Counted from the first letter of the stretch, positions 13,527 to 25,539 are shown. The stretch: 64,000 nt of DNA from Phoebastria nigripes (GCA_035582835.1 JAYKAV010002948.1:291125-355124); one strand, 5' to 3'. Translations and numbers: made by a program. Notes: generated by a model from the letters alone, not told the origin.

Positions 13527-13860
13527 GGATGTGAGGGCGATCTGGCTGCGACATCTGTCACCCCATTGATCGCCAGGGTTGATTCGACTGATCTGGCTGG
13601 CTAGGCAGGTGTCCCCTTCCTCCCTCACCACTCCATGTGTGTCCCTCCCAAAGCTGCATGTTTGGTCAAAGAGGATGACCTTCCCGATAGAGACAACACC
13701 AATAGAGATGTACCATTCATTGGTCAAGGGTATATGGTAGCTGCGCTCCCCTGCTAGAACCTCCAAACAAGCTTAAGGTCCATTTGTAGGAGAACGTAGG
13801 GTAGTCAAGCTTCCAAGACTGCAGACACATCCAAGTGAGGCACTGCATGGGGCAGTCTGG
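13527..13860 (+). pseudogene. RN7SK: 7SK snRNA retropseudogene, near full length
   Basis: The sequence matches vertebrate 7SK snRNA, as I remember it, from its first nucleotides (GGATGTGAGGGCGATC) to CAGTCTG near the 3' end. 7SK is the scaffold of the RNP that holds P-TEFb inactive through HEXIM. The GATC/GATC pairs of the 5' HEXIM-binding hairpin are intact (13539-13542, 13568-13571, 13590-13593), as is the long conserved 3' block (CTGCTAGAACCTCCAAACAA at about 13760). Evidence that it is a dead copy: the terminal pyrimidine/U tail is missing and replaced by A-rich sequence; many expected CG positions read TG or CA; a central segment (about 13690-13725) is longer than and unlike the known RNA; a 2-base gap follows CAAGCT; and no pol III promoter is visible. 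It lies directly upstream of a CR1 fragment in the same orientation. Confidence 0.93.
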
Positions 13861-13885
13861 AAAAAAAAAAATAAAAAAAAAAAAA
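13861..13885 (+). repeat. A-rich tract joining 7SK copy to CR1
   Basis: A run of As, with one T after the eleventh A, separates the end of the 7SK copy from the start of the CR1 fragment. It could be a poly(A) tail on the 7SK copy, or bases added at a template switch. CR1 itself does not end in poly(A), so the tract is unexpected either way. Confidence 0.85.
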
Positions 13886-14780
13886 GCAGACAACACCAAG
13901 CTGAGTGGTGCTGTTGACACACCTGAGGGACGGGATGCCATCCGGAGGGACCTGGACAAGCTCGGGAAGTGGACCTGTGTGAACCTCATGAGGTTCAACA
14001 AGTTAAGTGCAAGGTCCTGCATCTGGGTCGGGGCAACCCCCGGTATCAGTACAGGCTGGGGGATGAAGGGATTGAGAGCAGCCCTGCCGAGAAGGACTTG
14101 GGGGTCCTGGTGGATGAAAAGCTGGACATGAGACGACAATGTGCGCTCGCAGCCCAGAAGGCCAACCGTATCCTGGGCTGCATCAAAAGAAGCGTGGCCA
14201 GCAGGTCAAGGGAAGTGATTCTGCCCCTCTACTCTGCTCTGGTGAGACCCCACCTGGAGTACTGAGTCTAGCTCTGGAGCCCTCAGCACAAGACATGGAC
14301 CTGTTGGAGTGGGTCCAGAGGAGGGCCACGAAAATGATCAGGGGGATGGAACACCTCTCCTATGAAGAATGGCTGAGAGAGTTGGGGTTGTTCAGCCTGG
14401 ACAAGAGAAGGCTTCCGGGAGACGTTATTGCAGGCTTTCAGTACTTAAAGGGGGCTTATAAGAAAGATGGGGACAAACTTTTTAGCAGGGTCTGTTGCGA
14501 CAGGACAAGGGATAATGGTTTTAAACTAAGAGAGGGTAGATTTAGACTAGATATAAGGAAGAAATTTTTTATGCTGAGGGTGGTGAAACACTGGAGCAGG
14601 TTGCCCAGAGAGGTGGTAGATGCCCCATCCCTGGAAGCACTCAAGGTCAGGTTGGACGGGACTCTGAGTAACCTGATCTAGTTGAAGATGTCCCTGCCCA
14701 TGGCAGGGGGGTTGGACTAGATGACCTTTAAAAGGTCCCTTCCAATCCAAACTATTCTATGATTCTATGATTCTATGATT
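13886..14780 (+). mobile_element. CR1 LINE, 5'-truncated, RT C-terminus and 3' UTR
   Basis: Sense-orientation CR1 fragment of about 0.9 kb. It begins inside the reverse transcriptase catalytic block (ADNTKLSG, from the conserved FADDTKL). It carries the C-terminal half of ORF2 in two overlapping open frames, 13969-14265 and 14139-14681; the latter gives about 180 residues with few lesions and includes LLEWVQRRATKMIRGMEHL. The 3' UTR ends in three perfect ATTCTATG units (14753-14779). It is better preserved than the copy at 11205 and resembles the subfamily of the 50471-54830 element. It joins the 7SK copy through the A-rich tract. Confidence 0.95.
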
Positions 14781-16224
14781 TGGCAATGATTAAAGCATAT
14801 GCAGAAAGGAAAACCTTCATGAGCCTACGCAAATGATTCAGGCTGTTGTCATATGAATAACAGTAAACTCTGGGGAAGGAGAAGGTCTGTTGAGATTGAA
14901 TTCCCACTTCTTCACATATGCTAGTGAAGGGACTACCTCACTGGTAGTCTTTCCTTGGTTAAAATCATGTTTTCTGTTCTCTGTGCCACCGAGTAGCAAG
15001 AGCGTTTCTTCTCTATCATACTGCTTGCCTGTAACTAATGTATGAAATGAGGTGTTTTGAATGGGGGTGGTGAAAATCTCCAGCTAAGAGATGGAGGCAG
15101 GGTCCTCACTTTATGAACGCTGTGCTGTTTGCGAGGGAAAAGAGTTGACTCCACAAAATCAGTGCCCTTATCTGCTTGAGAAGTTTTCATCTCTCTGTGT
15201 CTTTCATGTCTAACATGGAAGGTTGTAGGCTAAATTGCCCAAAAAGCTGGTATCCAATTAGGAAGATTTCTGCACTGATGAATCTCTTACAGGTCAACAA
15301 AATCAAATGCTGGACTAGTGTTGGACCAGTCATGTTGCTACCTCACCTGTGAGTGTTTCGGGGATATTAGTGGAGCATGAGAGCAACTGGCTCTTATTGC
15401 AAGATGAGGCAGGAAGGCCAGAATGAAGAGAGAGAAAAAGGGCTGTTGGACCCTGTCTTGTGCATCTGGTGATGGAAAAATTGGATGATTGCTTTTCAAG
15501 GCCTGCAGTCTGTTTTAACTGCAACTGAAAAAAGCATTATGTTTCTAGGCACAAAAAAGATTTTTTTCATGGCAAAAATGGTTAATATTGTAACAAAGAC
15601 AGCGGAAAGTCAATTGTGATCTTTTGAAGAGCTGTGACTTAAATTCAGAAAATAAGGAAGTGAATCCCGTTCCTAAGCATAACTCTCAACATACCCTCAC
15701 TGAAAAGCAATATTCCCCACCTCCACAGAACTGCAGCAATACCTGTATGAATAACCTACTAGCAGGTAATCATCCCATACCAAAGAGACATCACAGGCAG
15801 TATTGCATGACTATGTATAAATGCAGAATACAGTCCCCTTCAAGATATGTTTCACCTTACTCCAATGTGAGACACTTTCCAAGGATATAGCAACAGAAGG
15901 CCCTCCAGACACCTTGCAGCCAGTCAGTGCTGCCCTTTCTATGCACTTTTCTAAGGTCTACCCTGACAGCCAGCTTTCAGAGAATGGGAGATGGGCACAA
16001 CCATGTGCCAACCATTGACGCACTTCCACTGCCAGGCAGCAGATGATGAACATCACAACAGGATCACAACCGTGGGTTTGCACCAAGCTGCTTCTGGTCT
16101 AAATGTTAGGATTGAATCAGTGATGCTAAAAGGCCAGCCTGAGGCTTCAAACAGTTCAATTATTACTGGAAGAAAATAAAGTTTTACTGTGTTTGCATGC
16201 TTGTTTTTCCTTAGTTATGCAAGT

Positions 16225-16290
16225 AATTTTCCAGATTTTTCAGGCATGTTTGCAAGGAATTTTCCAGATTTCTCAGGCATGTTTGCAAGT
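16225..16290. repeat. 33-bp tandem duplication
   Basis: Two adjacent copies (16225-16257 and 16258-16290) of a 33-base unit beginning AATTTTCCAGATTT differ at only two positions. A partial, more diverged copy may precede them (TGCATGCTTG at about 16194). Confidence 0.85.
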
Positions 16291-16441
16291 ATCCACTGAT
16301 GCAATGTCGAAGGCATACGTCTTAAAACTTATGGTTGCCATGATGAAGTCATGTAAAAAAGATCAGTTCTGCCAATTCATTTAACTGTCCTTTTGTGTGT
16401 GAGCGTATATTCCTATTAAACAGCTCTTTTTTTCTTTTTTT

Positions 16442-16443
<2 letters not shown>

Positions 16444-16477
<34 letters not shown>
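16444..16477. repeat. Poly(T) run of 34 bases
   Basis: An uninterrupted T run preceded by T-rich sequence from about 16425. Read on the - strand it would be a poly(A) tail, but the adjacent DNA at 16478 and beyond matches nothing I recognise, so it may just be a mononucleotide microsatellite. Confidence 0.8.
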
Positions 16478-16480
<3 letters not shown>

Positions 16481-17168
16481 TGCACTGGTTAAGCTGTGTT
16501 TGTGGTAAGCTCCTATTTGGCCTCTCCTCACCTTATATTCATTATTCTAAACATAGGTGTACAGGTTTTTGGTCTTTAAGTAGATCTGTGAGGCATTTGC
16601 AGTGAAAGCGTATATCATCCTTTGGGGTGGCATATGAAAAAATAATTTGTTCTTATACAAATGCTAGTAGGTGACAATATTTTGTATTACTGGAATGGTA
16701 GTTTTCAGTAGTGCCTCTCATGAGCCTGCAATAATTTAGATCAATGCCTTCAGGCTTTAAGTTTGACCTGTACCTTCAGTCTAGATCTGTATGTTAGCTT
16801 GGGATTCAGGGCTGAATCCAAACTCCCTAATTGTCCCTGGTGCTTATAAATTAGCACTCACTTTGTGGAGAACAAATGGCTGGCTGGGCAGGGAGTCTGA
16901 GGCACAGGCTTGGCCCTGAAACAGGGAGGGGGTATCCCTTCAGACCATTCAGCTTTGAGAGCTGGAGTCCATAATCAGACATAGATATTAAAAAAAGGCA
17001 GTATGCATCCTGGTGCTCATATTTCCCCTCTTTAAGTGAACAGTTTTCTTTTTGCAACTCAGAAAGCATACCCTTTATTCATTCTTCTTTTTTGCTGTGT
17101 GTTTAGTGTTGGGACTTAGCTAAGGATGGTTCTCTCAGTTTACAAGAAAGTCCATTTTTTCTTAAGGA

Positions 17169-17198
17169 TTTTTGTTTGTTTGTTTGTTTGTTTGTTTG
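17169..17198. repeat. (TTTG)n microsatellite
   Basis: Seven uninterrupted TTTG units, followed by CAGG. Confidence 0.95.
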
Positions 17199-20100
17199 CA
17201 GGCTGTTTCCCCCATTCCCTGCACACATTCTCCTATCAAACAGGCAGGGTGCACTGAAGTCATCATACTGTGAGTGTGGGATTAGGGTTAAAGGGACTAG
17301 GGTTAAAGGGCAGTCCTTTGGCCTCTGCCTGGGTTGGGCTCCCTGAAGCAAGAGAAGAGGGCCAACATCTCGTAGTTGATGTAAGAAGAAGAGGCCAATT
17401 CAGTTTCTGCTGCAGAAGTAAGAAGGTAGACGGATGCATTCTGCTAAGCTGCCAAAGAGGTAGGGTTTTTTTGGTCAGCAGAGCATGGAAAATTAGAGAC
17501 AAGAAAAGCACCAAAGCAACACTGGGGCTGCATGTTCAAGAATGAAAATCCTAAGCAAGAAAAGCAACATTTGTAAAGTCAAGCAGAAAGTGTCTAGTTA
17601 CAAGAATAGTTGAGACAAAGACAAATAACAGGATATGGCTGGTAGAATAAATAGGCGAGGAGTCTACAGGCATTTCCATGAGTCACTGCTGGGCTACATA
17701 CAGTAACCAAAACGGCACAGAGAAATTATTCAAGGAGACGCAAGGGAAGTGGATGCAGAAGAAATAAAAAGGAGGATAAAAGTGTTGTAAGGCTGAGGAG
17801 ACAGGGAAATGGATGAGATGGAATGATGTCATGGAGAGATACCTTTCTTGGCCAGACATGCGGAAAATTGAGGTACATAGATTATAGTTCTGTTTATGAC
17901 CTGCTGCCAGCAACTGCTTGTTTACAGCACTGAGAGTTAAGATGACAGCTGTACCTTACTATGACAGGAAACCTTATTTCACAGTAAGTCTGACTGGTCT
18001 GGCAAGGGATCACGTCTGGTAGCAATGGAGGTCTGAAGAGACTTTTTAAATCTAGTACACATCTGAAAAGAACCGAAGTGGAAAAGGAAGAATATATCTT
18101 TCTTTTTCAGATTTATGGTACTGAAAAAGAAAGATCATTTTTTCCAAGAATCATTGCTAGATACTGGTGGAAGCAAACAAAATCAAACAGGCAACGGAAA
18201 TCAAAGCATATTTTAAAATGAAGGATTTGTTTTTATCCTCACCAGGAGTAAAAGCTGGAATGAACCTGAGCCTACTGTTACCATGTAAGTGTCTGAAATG
18301 AATAAACAGTTTTCTGACTGAATGGCTATCCCCATGGCAATAGGAGAGGATCTTGCACATTAAAGACTGAAAGGAATGAATAGGTGAGAAGGAAGCACAG
18401 TAGATCCTGACACAGCCCAAGGTACAGGATGTATCCTTAGAACTGAGCTGTGAAGGATACATGCAGAAGGAACAGTCCCTGTATTTCCAGGGTTTATCAG
18501 TAATATGAGATAGGACTACACCGCAAGTCAGGCAAGGACAACAAGAACCCCTGTTAATTTTAGAGGCACTGGGATTATTGTGTCGGGGGCATTAAAGGTG
18601 CATTATTTAATGGGTGTCTAAAACTTTTATTAACTCCTCTTCAGTTACATTTATTTTCTATTCAATGGCTCAAACACAGCCCTGGATAGTTACCAGGATA
18701 AACTTTAAAGCCAACAGGAGCTGTGCCTATTTATTCCAGGGTTGGAAGGAGCTCTCTAGCTCCAGCTCTAAACTGAATAACCCTTGCAAACCTGCAGCAG
18801 AGCTCTATATGAATTACTGATTTTTTTTTTTTTAGTTCTGCTGTAAAACAGGAAATGAGAAATAAAAATGTCATTGGCACCAACCAAATTCTAAGTTCTT
18901 ATTTTGGCAAGAACAAAAAAAAAGATGTTCTGACACAGAATGTTCCCATTTGGCACAAACAAAACCATTAAGGTATTTGAAAGAAAAGCCAAAGAAATAA
19001 AGCATTAGCTTCATAAAATATGATGTGGCAATTTCATGCCTTTTCTCCATAGGTTCAGGGATCAGATTTCTCACCCAAGCTATGACNGGCTGAATTCTCT
19101 CCTCTCCTACATGCCCCATATCCTCACAGAGCACCCCACTCTCCAGCCTAGTAGGACAACTCTACGTTGAGCTTTCTCTCTAATCCCAAATAATGTTGAT
19201 ATTCTTACATTCCATTAGAAAAAGCATATATATATTCTTTATATCACAGAGTGTGAGTGAGGGCAACTTGTTTGCTTGGTTTACACCAGGAAGGTAAGAG
19301 GGCAGGTTTCAGTTCCCTCAAGCAGAAAATGGAACTTAATTTGCATCTCTAGTATCCTGCGTATTCCTGAAAAACCCTGAAAAGCTCTGGTTCTTGAGCC
19401 CTTGTGTGACTGGGGAACATTATTCCTTTTTCTTTTATTCTGGTTTTGTGTGTCTGGTTCTTAAAGCAAACAAACCAACCCACTTAAAACCTTTCAATAC
19501 AGCTGGACTGAATTTGTTATTTAAATTCAGGCAGATTGAAATTCTAGTTTTACCAATCATTATTCACTAGAAAAAAATCTACCCAGCTAGTGTTGAAAGG
19601 GAGTGAAGTCTCCCCAGATGATCTTTACAAATGTCTCCAAGCTCATATTCAGTGGGAAACACCCTGGTCTTGACCCCTCCTTCCCCCCAAAGTCTCTCGC
19701 ACAATAAAAAAAGGAAAGGGGAGGTGATAGATTTTCTTCTCCCATAAGCAAAAGTATCCTCTGGAGTAATTTATTTTCCCTGATCCTTTTAGCCCTTTCA
19801 CTGTTAGTGAAGCTAGAGTATGCTACCCCACCATGGGGTCAGGGGAGGGTTGTGGTAAGATGTCTCATGTTTTAAGATCACTGGACCGTCCTAAATTTAC
19901 ATACATTTATAAAAACAAAAAGCTGAAGCAATAATTGGCCTGGTCCTAATTTCCTCCACAGTTAACACAGTGAGTTGCACATTCAGATTTAAAGGTGGAG
20001 GCTGGAAATAAAATAATCAATTTTGGTAGCGCTATATGACATCTTTGGAAACTTCAGTGGAAAGAGCCATTCCCTAGCAATCCATAGTTGCAGGGATCAG

Positions 20101-20336
20101 TATGAACATTTATTTTAAATTGCCACGCAGGATCTAAAACAAGAACTTAGAAATCAGAGTGATCAATTTATTTCAGATGGCCTTTGGTTTGTGAAGGTTT
20201 TTTACTGAAAGCAGTTTAGCTACAGGAGAAAGCACGAATAGCTACCTTTGCAAGCTTTCCGTGACAATGCATAAATACGATGCATAAAGAATAATAAGGT
20301 TACAAAGTCAAGCAGTCTAATGGAAGAAAAAGGCGA

Positions 20337-20665
20337 ATTCACAGAATCATAGGATAATCCAGGTGGGAAGAGACCCCAGGAGGTCACTAGTCCAACCTCC
20401 TGTTCAAAGCAGGGTCAGCTAGGGGGTCAGACCAGGTTGCTCATGGTTTTATCCAGATTAGTCCTGAAAATGTGCAGTCCCCAGGAAACCTGCTCCGCTG
20501 CTGGGCTGTCCTCACAGTGTAAAAGTTTCTCTTTCCATGCAATCTGAACATTTCTTGTTGCAATTTAGGTTCATTCTCTCTCATCCTGCCTGTCTTTGTC
20601 TTCTTGATGACCTCGTCATAGGTCCTAGAAGGCTGCTTGTAGGACCCCCTTAAGATTTTCCTTAA
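20337..20665 (-). mobile_element. CR1 LINE 3' fragment, antisense
   Basis: The + strand begins with a tail remnant (ATTCACAGAATCATAGGA) and continues through the reverse complement of the CR1 3' UTR and RT end (CCAACCTCCTGTTCAAAGCA, then GACCAGGTTGCTCA), reaching the region complementary to the end of ORF2 near 20660 (GGCTGCTTGTAGGACCCCCT). It is strongly diverged, with small indels, so it is an old copy. Truncation is at its 5' end, as usual for CR1. Confidence 0.85.
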
Positions 20666-21589
20666 TTAACTTTAGAAAAGTTAATTAAAGTTTCCTCCTC
20701 AACTTTATTTCAGATTCCTCGTGTATCTGCATATGGCATGTGCTATGATAGAGTCTCTAATTACCTGAACAAGTGCTACTTCTTTCTCAAGATTTCATCC
20801 TCATTTACTGAAAAGGATGGATGGCATCTTACTTAAAGGGTAGCAACTTATTAAATTTTTATTCTGCATTGTTCAGCATGTGGTCTCATTCCTTGTTTAC
20901 AGCACACTCTTAAAATTCACCCCCTAAGGAGGTTTTTCTCATTATCATTAATTCCCTCACAGGTTTCTAATAGTATTAACTGTGAGACTTGTGTGGGAAT
21001 TGGAATTTGCGTTACATGAAATTACATGGAATAGTCTTGTATTTTTAATTTCTGATTTAGAAAACAAAGAAAAATATTCCTGTAAAGCATTTTTAAATTA
21101 GAAATTGACCCATTTATGTGGAATAACTCAGACTGAACAAAACTGTAATTGTTAAGTTACATGATTTGTTTTCACAATTTCATAATTTCAAATACCAGGT
21201 GGCCTGAAGGTGTATTATGCTTATTTTACAAGTAGGAAATTGAAGCACAGAATAAGAAAGTTCTAGGGCAACCATATATTTCATATGTCTAAACCAAAAC
21301 ACCTGAGAATGTGGTTAAACAGAGAGCTGAGAGAATTTTACAGAGTCCTGAGCCCTTGTGCTCTTCCAAATAGAGAGATGAACACTTGTGAACCTTAAGG
21401 AGATTATGATGCTTTAGAAAGAGAATGGAAGGGACTTGAGTCTTCTCTGTTAGTCTGTGAGGGTCTACACAGGGACAACCATCTTGACTTAATTACATTT
21501 CCAGCTGTTTTGGAGGACAGAGTGCAGCTCATACATCTACTGGGAAGAACTGCCAAAAGGTGACGCTCTGCTTACAAATCCAGTGCAAA
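20666..21589. other. Anonymous DNA with a possible MIR core
   Basis: AT-rich sequence without open frames of note. The only recognisable element is the MIR-like core at 21211-21280. Confidence 0.5.
21211..21280 (-). mobile_element. Possible MIR SINE core, very old
   Basis: The + strand reads CTTATTTTACAAGTAGGAAATTGAAGCACAGAATAAG and so on, with spacing matching the antisense MIR core (in mammals: TTTTACAGATGAGGAAACTGAGGCACAGAG). Identity is moderate and the match short, so this rests on pattern memory only. Confidence 0.4.
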
Positions 21590-24487
21590 ACTAAAAATAA
21601 GTGACGATTTTCTGATTTGGCTAGTCTGCTCCCAGACACAGCAGGTTTTGGAGGACAACACACAGAGGGGGCCAGCATCTCTGCTCAGAACAGCATCCGC
21701 ATCCTCTGCAGTGGTGGTGACGTGTGTCAGGGCATGGTCCCCAGCTCCCCAGGACCATCTACCCCTGGCACATCAGAGACCTCGGACTGGAGTGAGCTCC
21801 TAAGGGTGGATGCAGCTCTGCAGCTGGGGGCTGTGGAGACACCAGAGGCCTCTCACCGGGGGCACAGCTTAGACGTGCTGCAGCACATGGGTGCTGGGGG
21901 TGGCCCATACTGCCAACTGAGGGAGCTGCAGGAGGGGGTCCACAGGCTGCGCAGCGTCAGAGATGGCAAAGAAGAGATTGGCTGGAGCTTCTCCAAAACC
22001 CTGCAGGTACCANAGCCTGAACCCCCAGCTGCATCGACGGAGGGGGAGGCAGAGTCCATGCTTGTGACACTGGGAAATAGAGACTGCTGTGATGGTGAAG
22101 GCTGGAATCTGGTGACTTCTGGCATCAGGAGGATGACTCCAGCCCCATCTGCAGATCTGCAGCTCCAGAAGGGGGTCAGTGCCCTAGTAGCAGAGGAGAG
22201 GCTGGATGCTGTGTCCATGAAGCCCCTTAGCTGGCAGCATAAGATGGTGAAATTCAGGATCTTGAGAAAAAAGAGCAAGGCAAGGAGCAGGATCACAACC
22301 CTGGACTTTAGGAGAGCAGACTTTGGCCTGTTCAGGGATCTTCTTTGAAGAATCCCATGGGATACAGTCCTAGAGAGAAGAGGAGTCCAGGAAACCTGGT
22401 CAGTTCTAAAGGATCCACCTCCTTCAAGCTTGAGACAGGTCCTTCTCCACATGTAGTTAGTCAAGAAAAGGTGGCAGGAGGTCCGCATGGATGAACAAGG
22501 AGCTCCTGACAAATCTGAAACATAAAAAGAAAGTGTACATAACGGGAAGCAGGGACAGGTCACAATGGAGGAATAGAGAGAGAGACACTATTTGAGGGAG
22601 CAGGGGTGGGGTTAGGAAAGCCAAAATCCACATGGAGTTGAATCTGGACAGGGATGTAAAGGGCAACAAGAAAGGCTTCAGCAGGTACAACAGCAGCAAA
22701 AGGAAGACAAGTGAAAATGCAGGCCCACTGCTGAATGGGGCAGGTGGCCTGGTGACAAAGGACATGGAAAAGGCTGAAGTACTCAATGACACTTGCCCTC
22801 TGTCTTTAGTGGTAAGAACAGCCTTCAAGTATTCCAGGCTCCTGAGATGAGTGGGAAATTCTGGAGCAATGGAGACTTACCTATGGTGGAGGATGATCAC
22901 ATTAGGAGGCATTTAAACAAACTGGACATATACAAGTCTGTGGAACCTGACAGGATGTGCCCATGAGTGCTGAAGGAGCTGGCTGGTGTCATTGTGAGGC
23001 CACGCTAGNCTACCTTTGAAAGGTCATGGTGATCAGGGGAGGACTGGATGACAAATGACAGGCAAATGACACTCCTGTCTTCAAGAAGGGCAAGAAGGAG
23101 GATCTCAGGAACTACAGGCCTGCCAGCCTCAGCTTGACCCCTGGGAATATCCTGGAGGAACTAATCCTGGAAATCATATCCAAGCATCCAGGGCAAGACG
23201 GTGATTGGGAACAGTCAGCATGAAATTAGGAAAGGGAAATCATTCCTGACTAACCTGACAGCCTGCTATGATGAGATGACTGGCTCAGTGGATGAAGGGA
23301 GAGCAGCGGATGTTGTTTATCTTGCCTCTGGTAAGGCTTTTGACACTACCTCTCACAATATCCATATAGACATACTGAGGAAGTATAGATTAGATAGGTG
23401 GACAGTGATGTAAATCAAAAAACTGGCTGAAGTGCTGGGCTGAAAAGGTAATGATCTGTCTGTGGCATAAAGCCCAGCTGGAGGCCCATCACTAGTGATG
23501 CACCCCAGGGGTCAATACAGAGGCCAGTGCTGTTTAACATCTTCATTAATGATCTCAATGGTGGAGCAGAGTACATCCACAGCAAGTTTGCAGATGATAC
23601 AAAACTGGGAGGAGTGGCTGATACATCAAATGGGTGTGTCATCATTCAGAAGGACCTTGGCAGGCTGGAAAAAAGGGCCAGTGGTTATCTCATGAAGTTC
23701 AGCAAAGGGAAATGCCAAGTCCTGCCCCTGGGGAGGAATAACCCCATATGCCAGTGGGGATATACCTCCATGCTGGGGGCCAATGAGTTGGAAAACAGTT
23801 TGGCAGAAAAGGCACTGAGGATCTTGGTGGACACCAAGTTGAACATGAACCAGCAATGCNCCCTTGCAGCAAGGAAGGCCAAAACCATCCTGGGCTGCAT
23901 GGTGGGGAGCATTGCCATCAGGTTCAGGGAGGTGATCCTTCCCCTCTACTCAGCTCCGGTGAGACACATCCAGAGTGCTGGATTGAAGTCTGGGCTTCCC
24001 TGTACAACAGAGACATGGACATACTGGAGCAAGTTGAGCAAAAGGCCACAAAGACGACGAAGGGATTGAGACACGTAGGAGGAGAAGCTGAGAGAGCTGG
24101 GACTGTATAGTCTGGAGAAGAGAAGGCTCGGGGGGATCTTACCAATGTCTATAAATACCTGATGGGAGGGAGTAAAGATGGAGCCAGACTCTTAGTGGTA
24201 TTCAGTGACAGGACAAGATGCAATGGGCACAGAAGGAAATAAGGGAAATTCCATTTAAACATAAGAAAATATACTTTTCTGTGAGGGTTATTGAGCACTG
24301 GTACAGGTTGCCTAGAGAGATTGTGAGATCTCCATCTGTGGAGATGTTCAAAACCCAACTGGACACAGTCCCAGGAAATGGGCTGCAGCTGACCTTGCTG
24401 TGAGCAGGGACTAGATGATCTCCAGAGGTGTCATCCAGCCTCAAATGGTCAGTGATTCTGTGATTCTGTGATTCTGTGATTCCATGA
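21590..24487 (+). mobile_element. CR1 LINE with internal deletion, ORF1 joined to ORF2
   Basis: Sense CR1 copy of about 2.9 kb. A 243-residue open frame (21617-22348) starts with ORF1 N-terminal sequence: a Gly/Ser/Pro-rich part and then the coiled-coil segment LRELQEGVHRLRSVRDGKEE, homologous to the ORF1 of the element at 50471-54830. At about 22225 it switches in frame to the end of the ORF2 endonuclease and linker (ITTLDFRRADFGLFRDLL). The ORF1 esterase and most of the endonuclease are therefore deleted. Decayed RT follows (23201-23413 and 23527-24069, with KFADDTKLGG at about 23585, so the catalytic FADD is still legible). The 3' UTR ends in ATTCTGTG repeats at 24453-24487. Many stops and frameshifts make it non-functional. 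Confidence 0.92.
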
Positions 24488-25539
24488 ACAAAATGGGTGG
24501 AGCTTGCTTTCATTACAGCTCTTTCTTTCTGTTCCCCCTTAAAATATCCTCAGAAACCTCTTGCTTGTGGTCTTTTGGGTCTTCATGGATTTTGTGGATT
24601 TTTCTCCATATATTCTAAAGTGTAGGTCCTGGACACTACCACTGCTCAGGACCTGCGTGGAGTTATGTTCAGGCCAAAGTAAGGTGTATATACAGTCCAC
24701 AGTCCCATCTGTGTTCTCAGTAACAGATGGTGAGAACAGGATATCATAAGGTCATGCTTCCCTTGCTGTACCTTCACTGCCCCAACTTCCTGCAATCTGG
24801 CAGTTGGCCAGTGTCTTTAATGGTTCTCAATGGTCTTTTCACCCATGCATTTATCGAAGTAGATTTGAGCCAATTTATCTTTCTGGATTCTCTAACGTCC
24901 TGCAGCAATCATTCCACAACACTTATGTTTTTGACTACATCTGTTTGCTTTAAAGTTGCTGCTTAGATTAATTTCTTTATTCCTGTATTGTAACTAGTGA
25001 ATAATCACTCCCTCTTCGTGTTCTCCATGGTGCTAATGATTTCATACACTTTTAAAATATTCACCTAAGGAATCTTTTTGTGTGCTAAAGAATGCTAATC
25101 TATCTACTTATAAAGCAGTTGTTTCATACTCCTACTCGTCCTTGCCACCTTCCTCTGCCACCTTCCACTGTCCTTATTCTATTAGACATGTCCATGGGCT
25201 GGGAAGACAGGACCTTACATAATGCTCAAGATGTGGACAGAGAGTAGCATCACATTTTTTCTTTTCTCTTTTCTTTTCTCTGATTCTTTCCCTTTTCTAA
25301 TAATTTATTATGTTTTGTTTTAAGTACTGAGCAGACATCTTCCTAGAATGATCCACAATGCTTCCATGATCCGTTTCCTGAGATGTAATAACTGATTTAG
25401 AGCCTTTCAGTGAGTATGTCTAGTTAGAGTTGTTTTTCTCCATGTGTTTTACATTCACCTACATTAAAACTTACCTGTGATTTACAATTTTGCTAGACCT
25501 ATGGCTCTCCCACAGCAACACGCCAGTTTTGTTAGGCAG
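24488..25539. other. Anonymous DNA between CR1 and gypsy relic
   Basis: No motif is recognised. It may include the decayed 3' end (integrase C-terminus and LTR) of the gypsy relic that lies to its right on the - strand, but I could not identify an LTR. Confidence 0.45.

Larger units (their letters stand above)
14781..20336. other. Anonymous DNA with simple repeats
   Basis: No gene is supported in this 5.5 kb. It contains a 33-bp tandem duplication (16225-16290), a 34-base T run (16444-16477) and a TTTG microsatellite (17169-17198), listed separately. A short TTAGGG-like doublet lies at 17281-17310. Open frames are short and without motifs. Confidence 0.55.

Noticed and set aside
13527..13860. 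A functional 7SK gene
   Set aside because: It lacks the terminal U tract and a pol III promoter, shows widespread CpG decay, and is joined to an A tract and a CR1 fragment.
16036..16145. C/D box snoRNA candidate (GATGATGA ... CTGAGG)
   Set aside because: C and D box words are far apart, with no convincing terminal stem or internal boxes; such words are common by chance.
17281..17310. Telomere-like TTAGGG words
   Set aside because: Only two interrupted units (ATTAGGGTTAAAGGG and CTAGGGTTAAAGGG), too few for an interstitial telomeric repeat.
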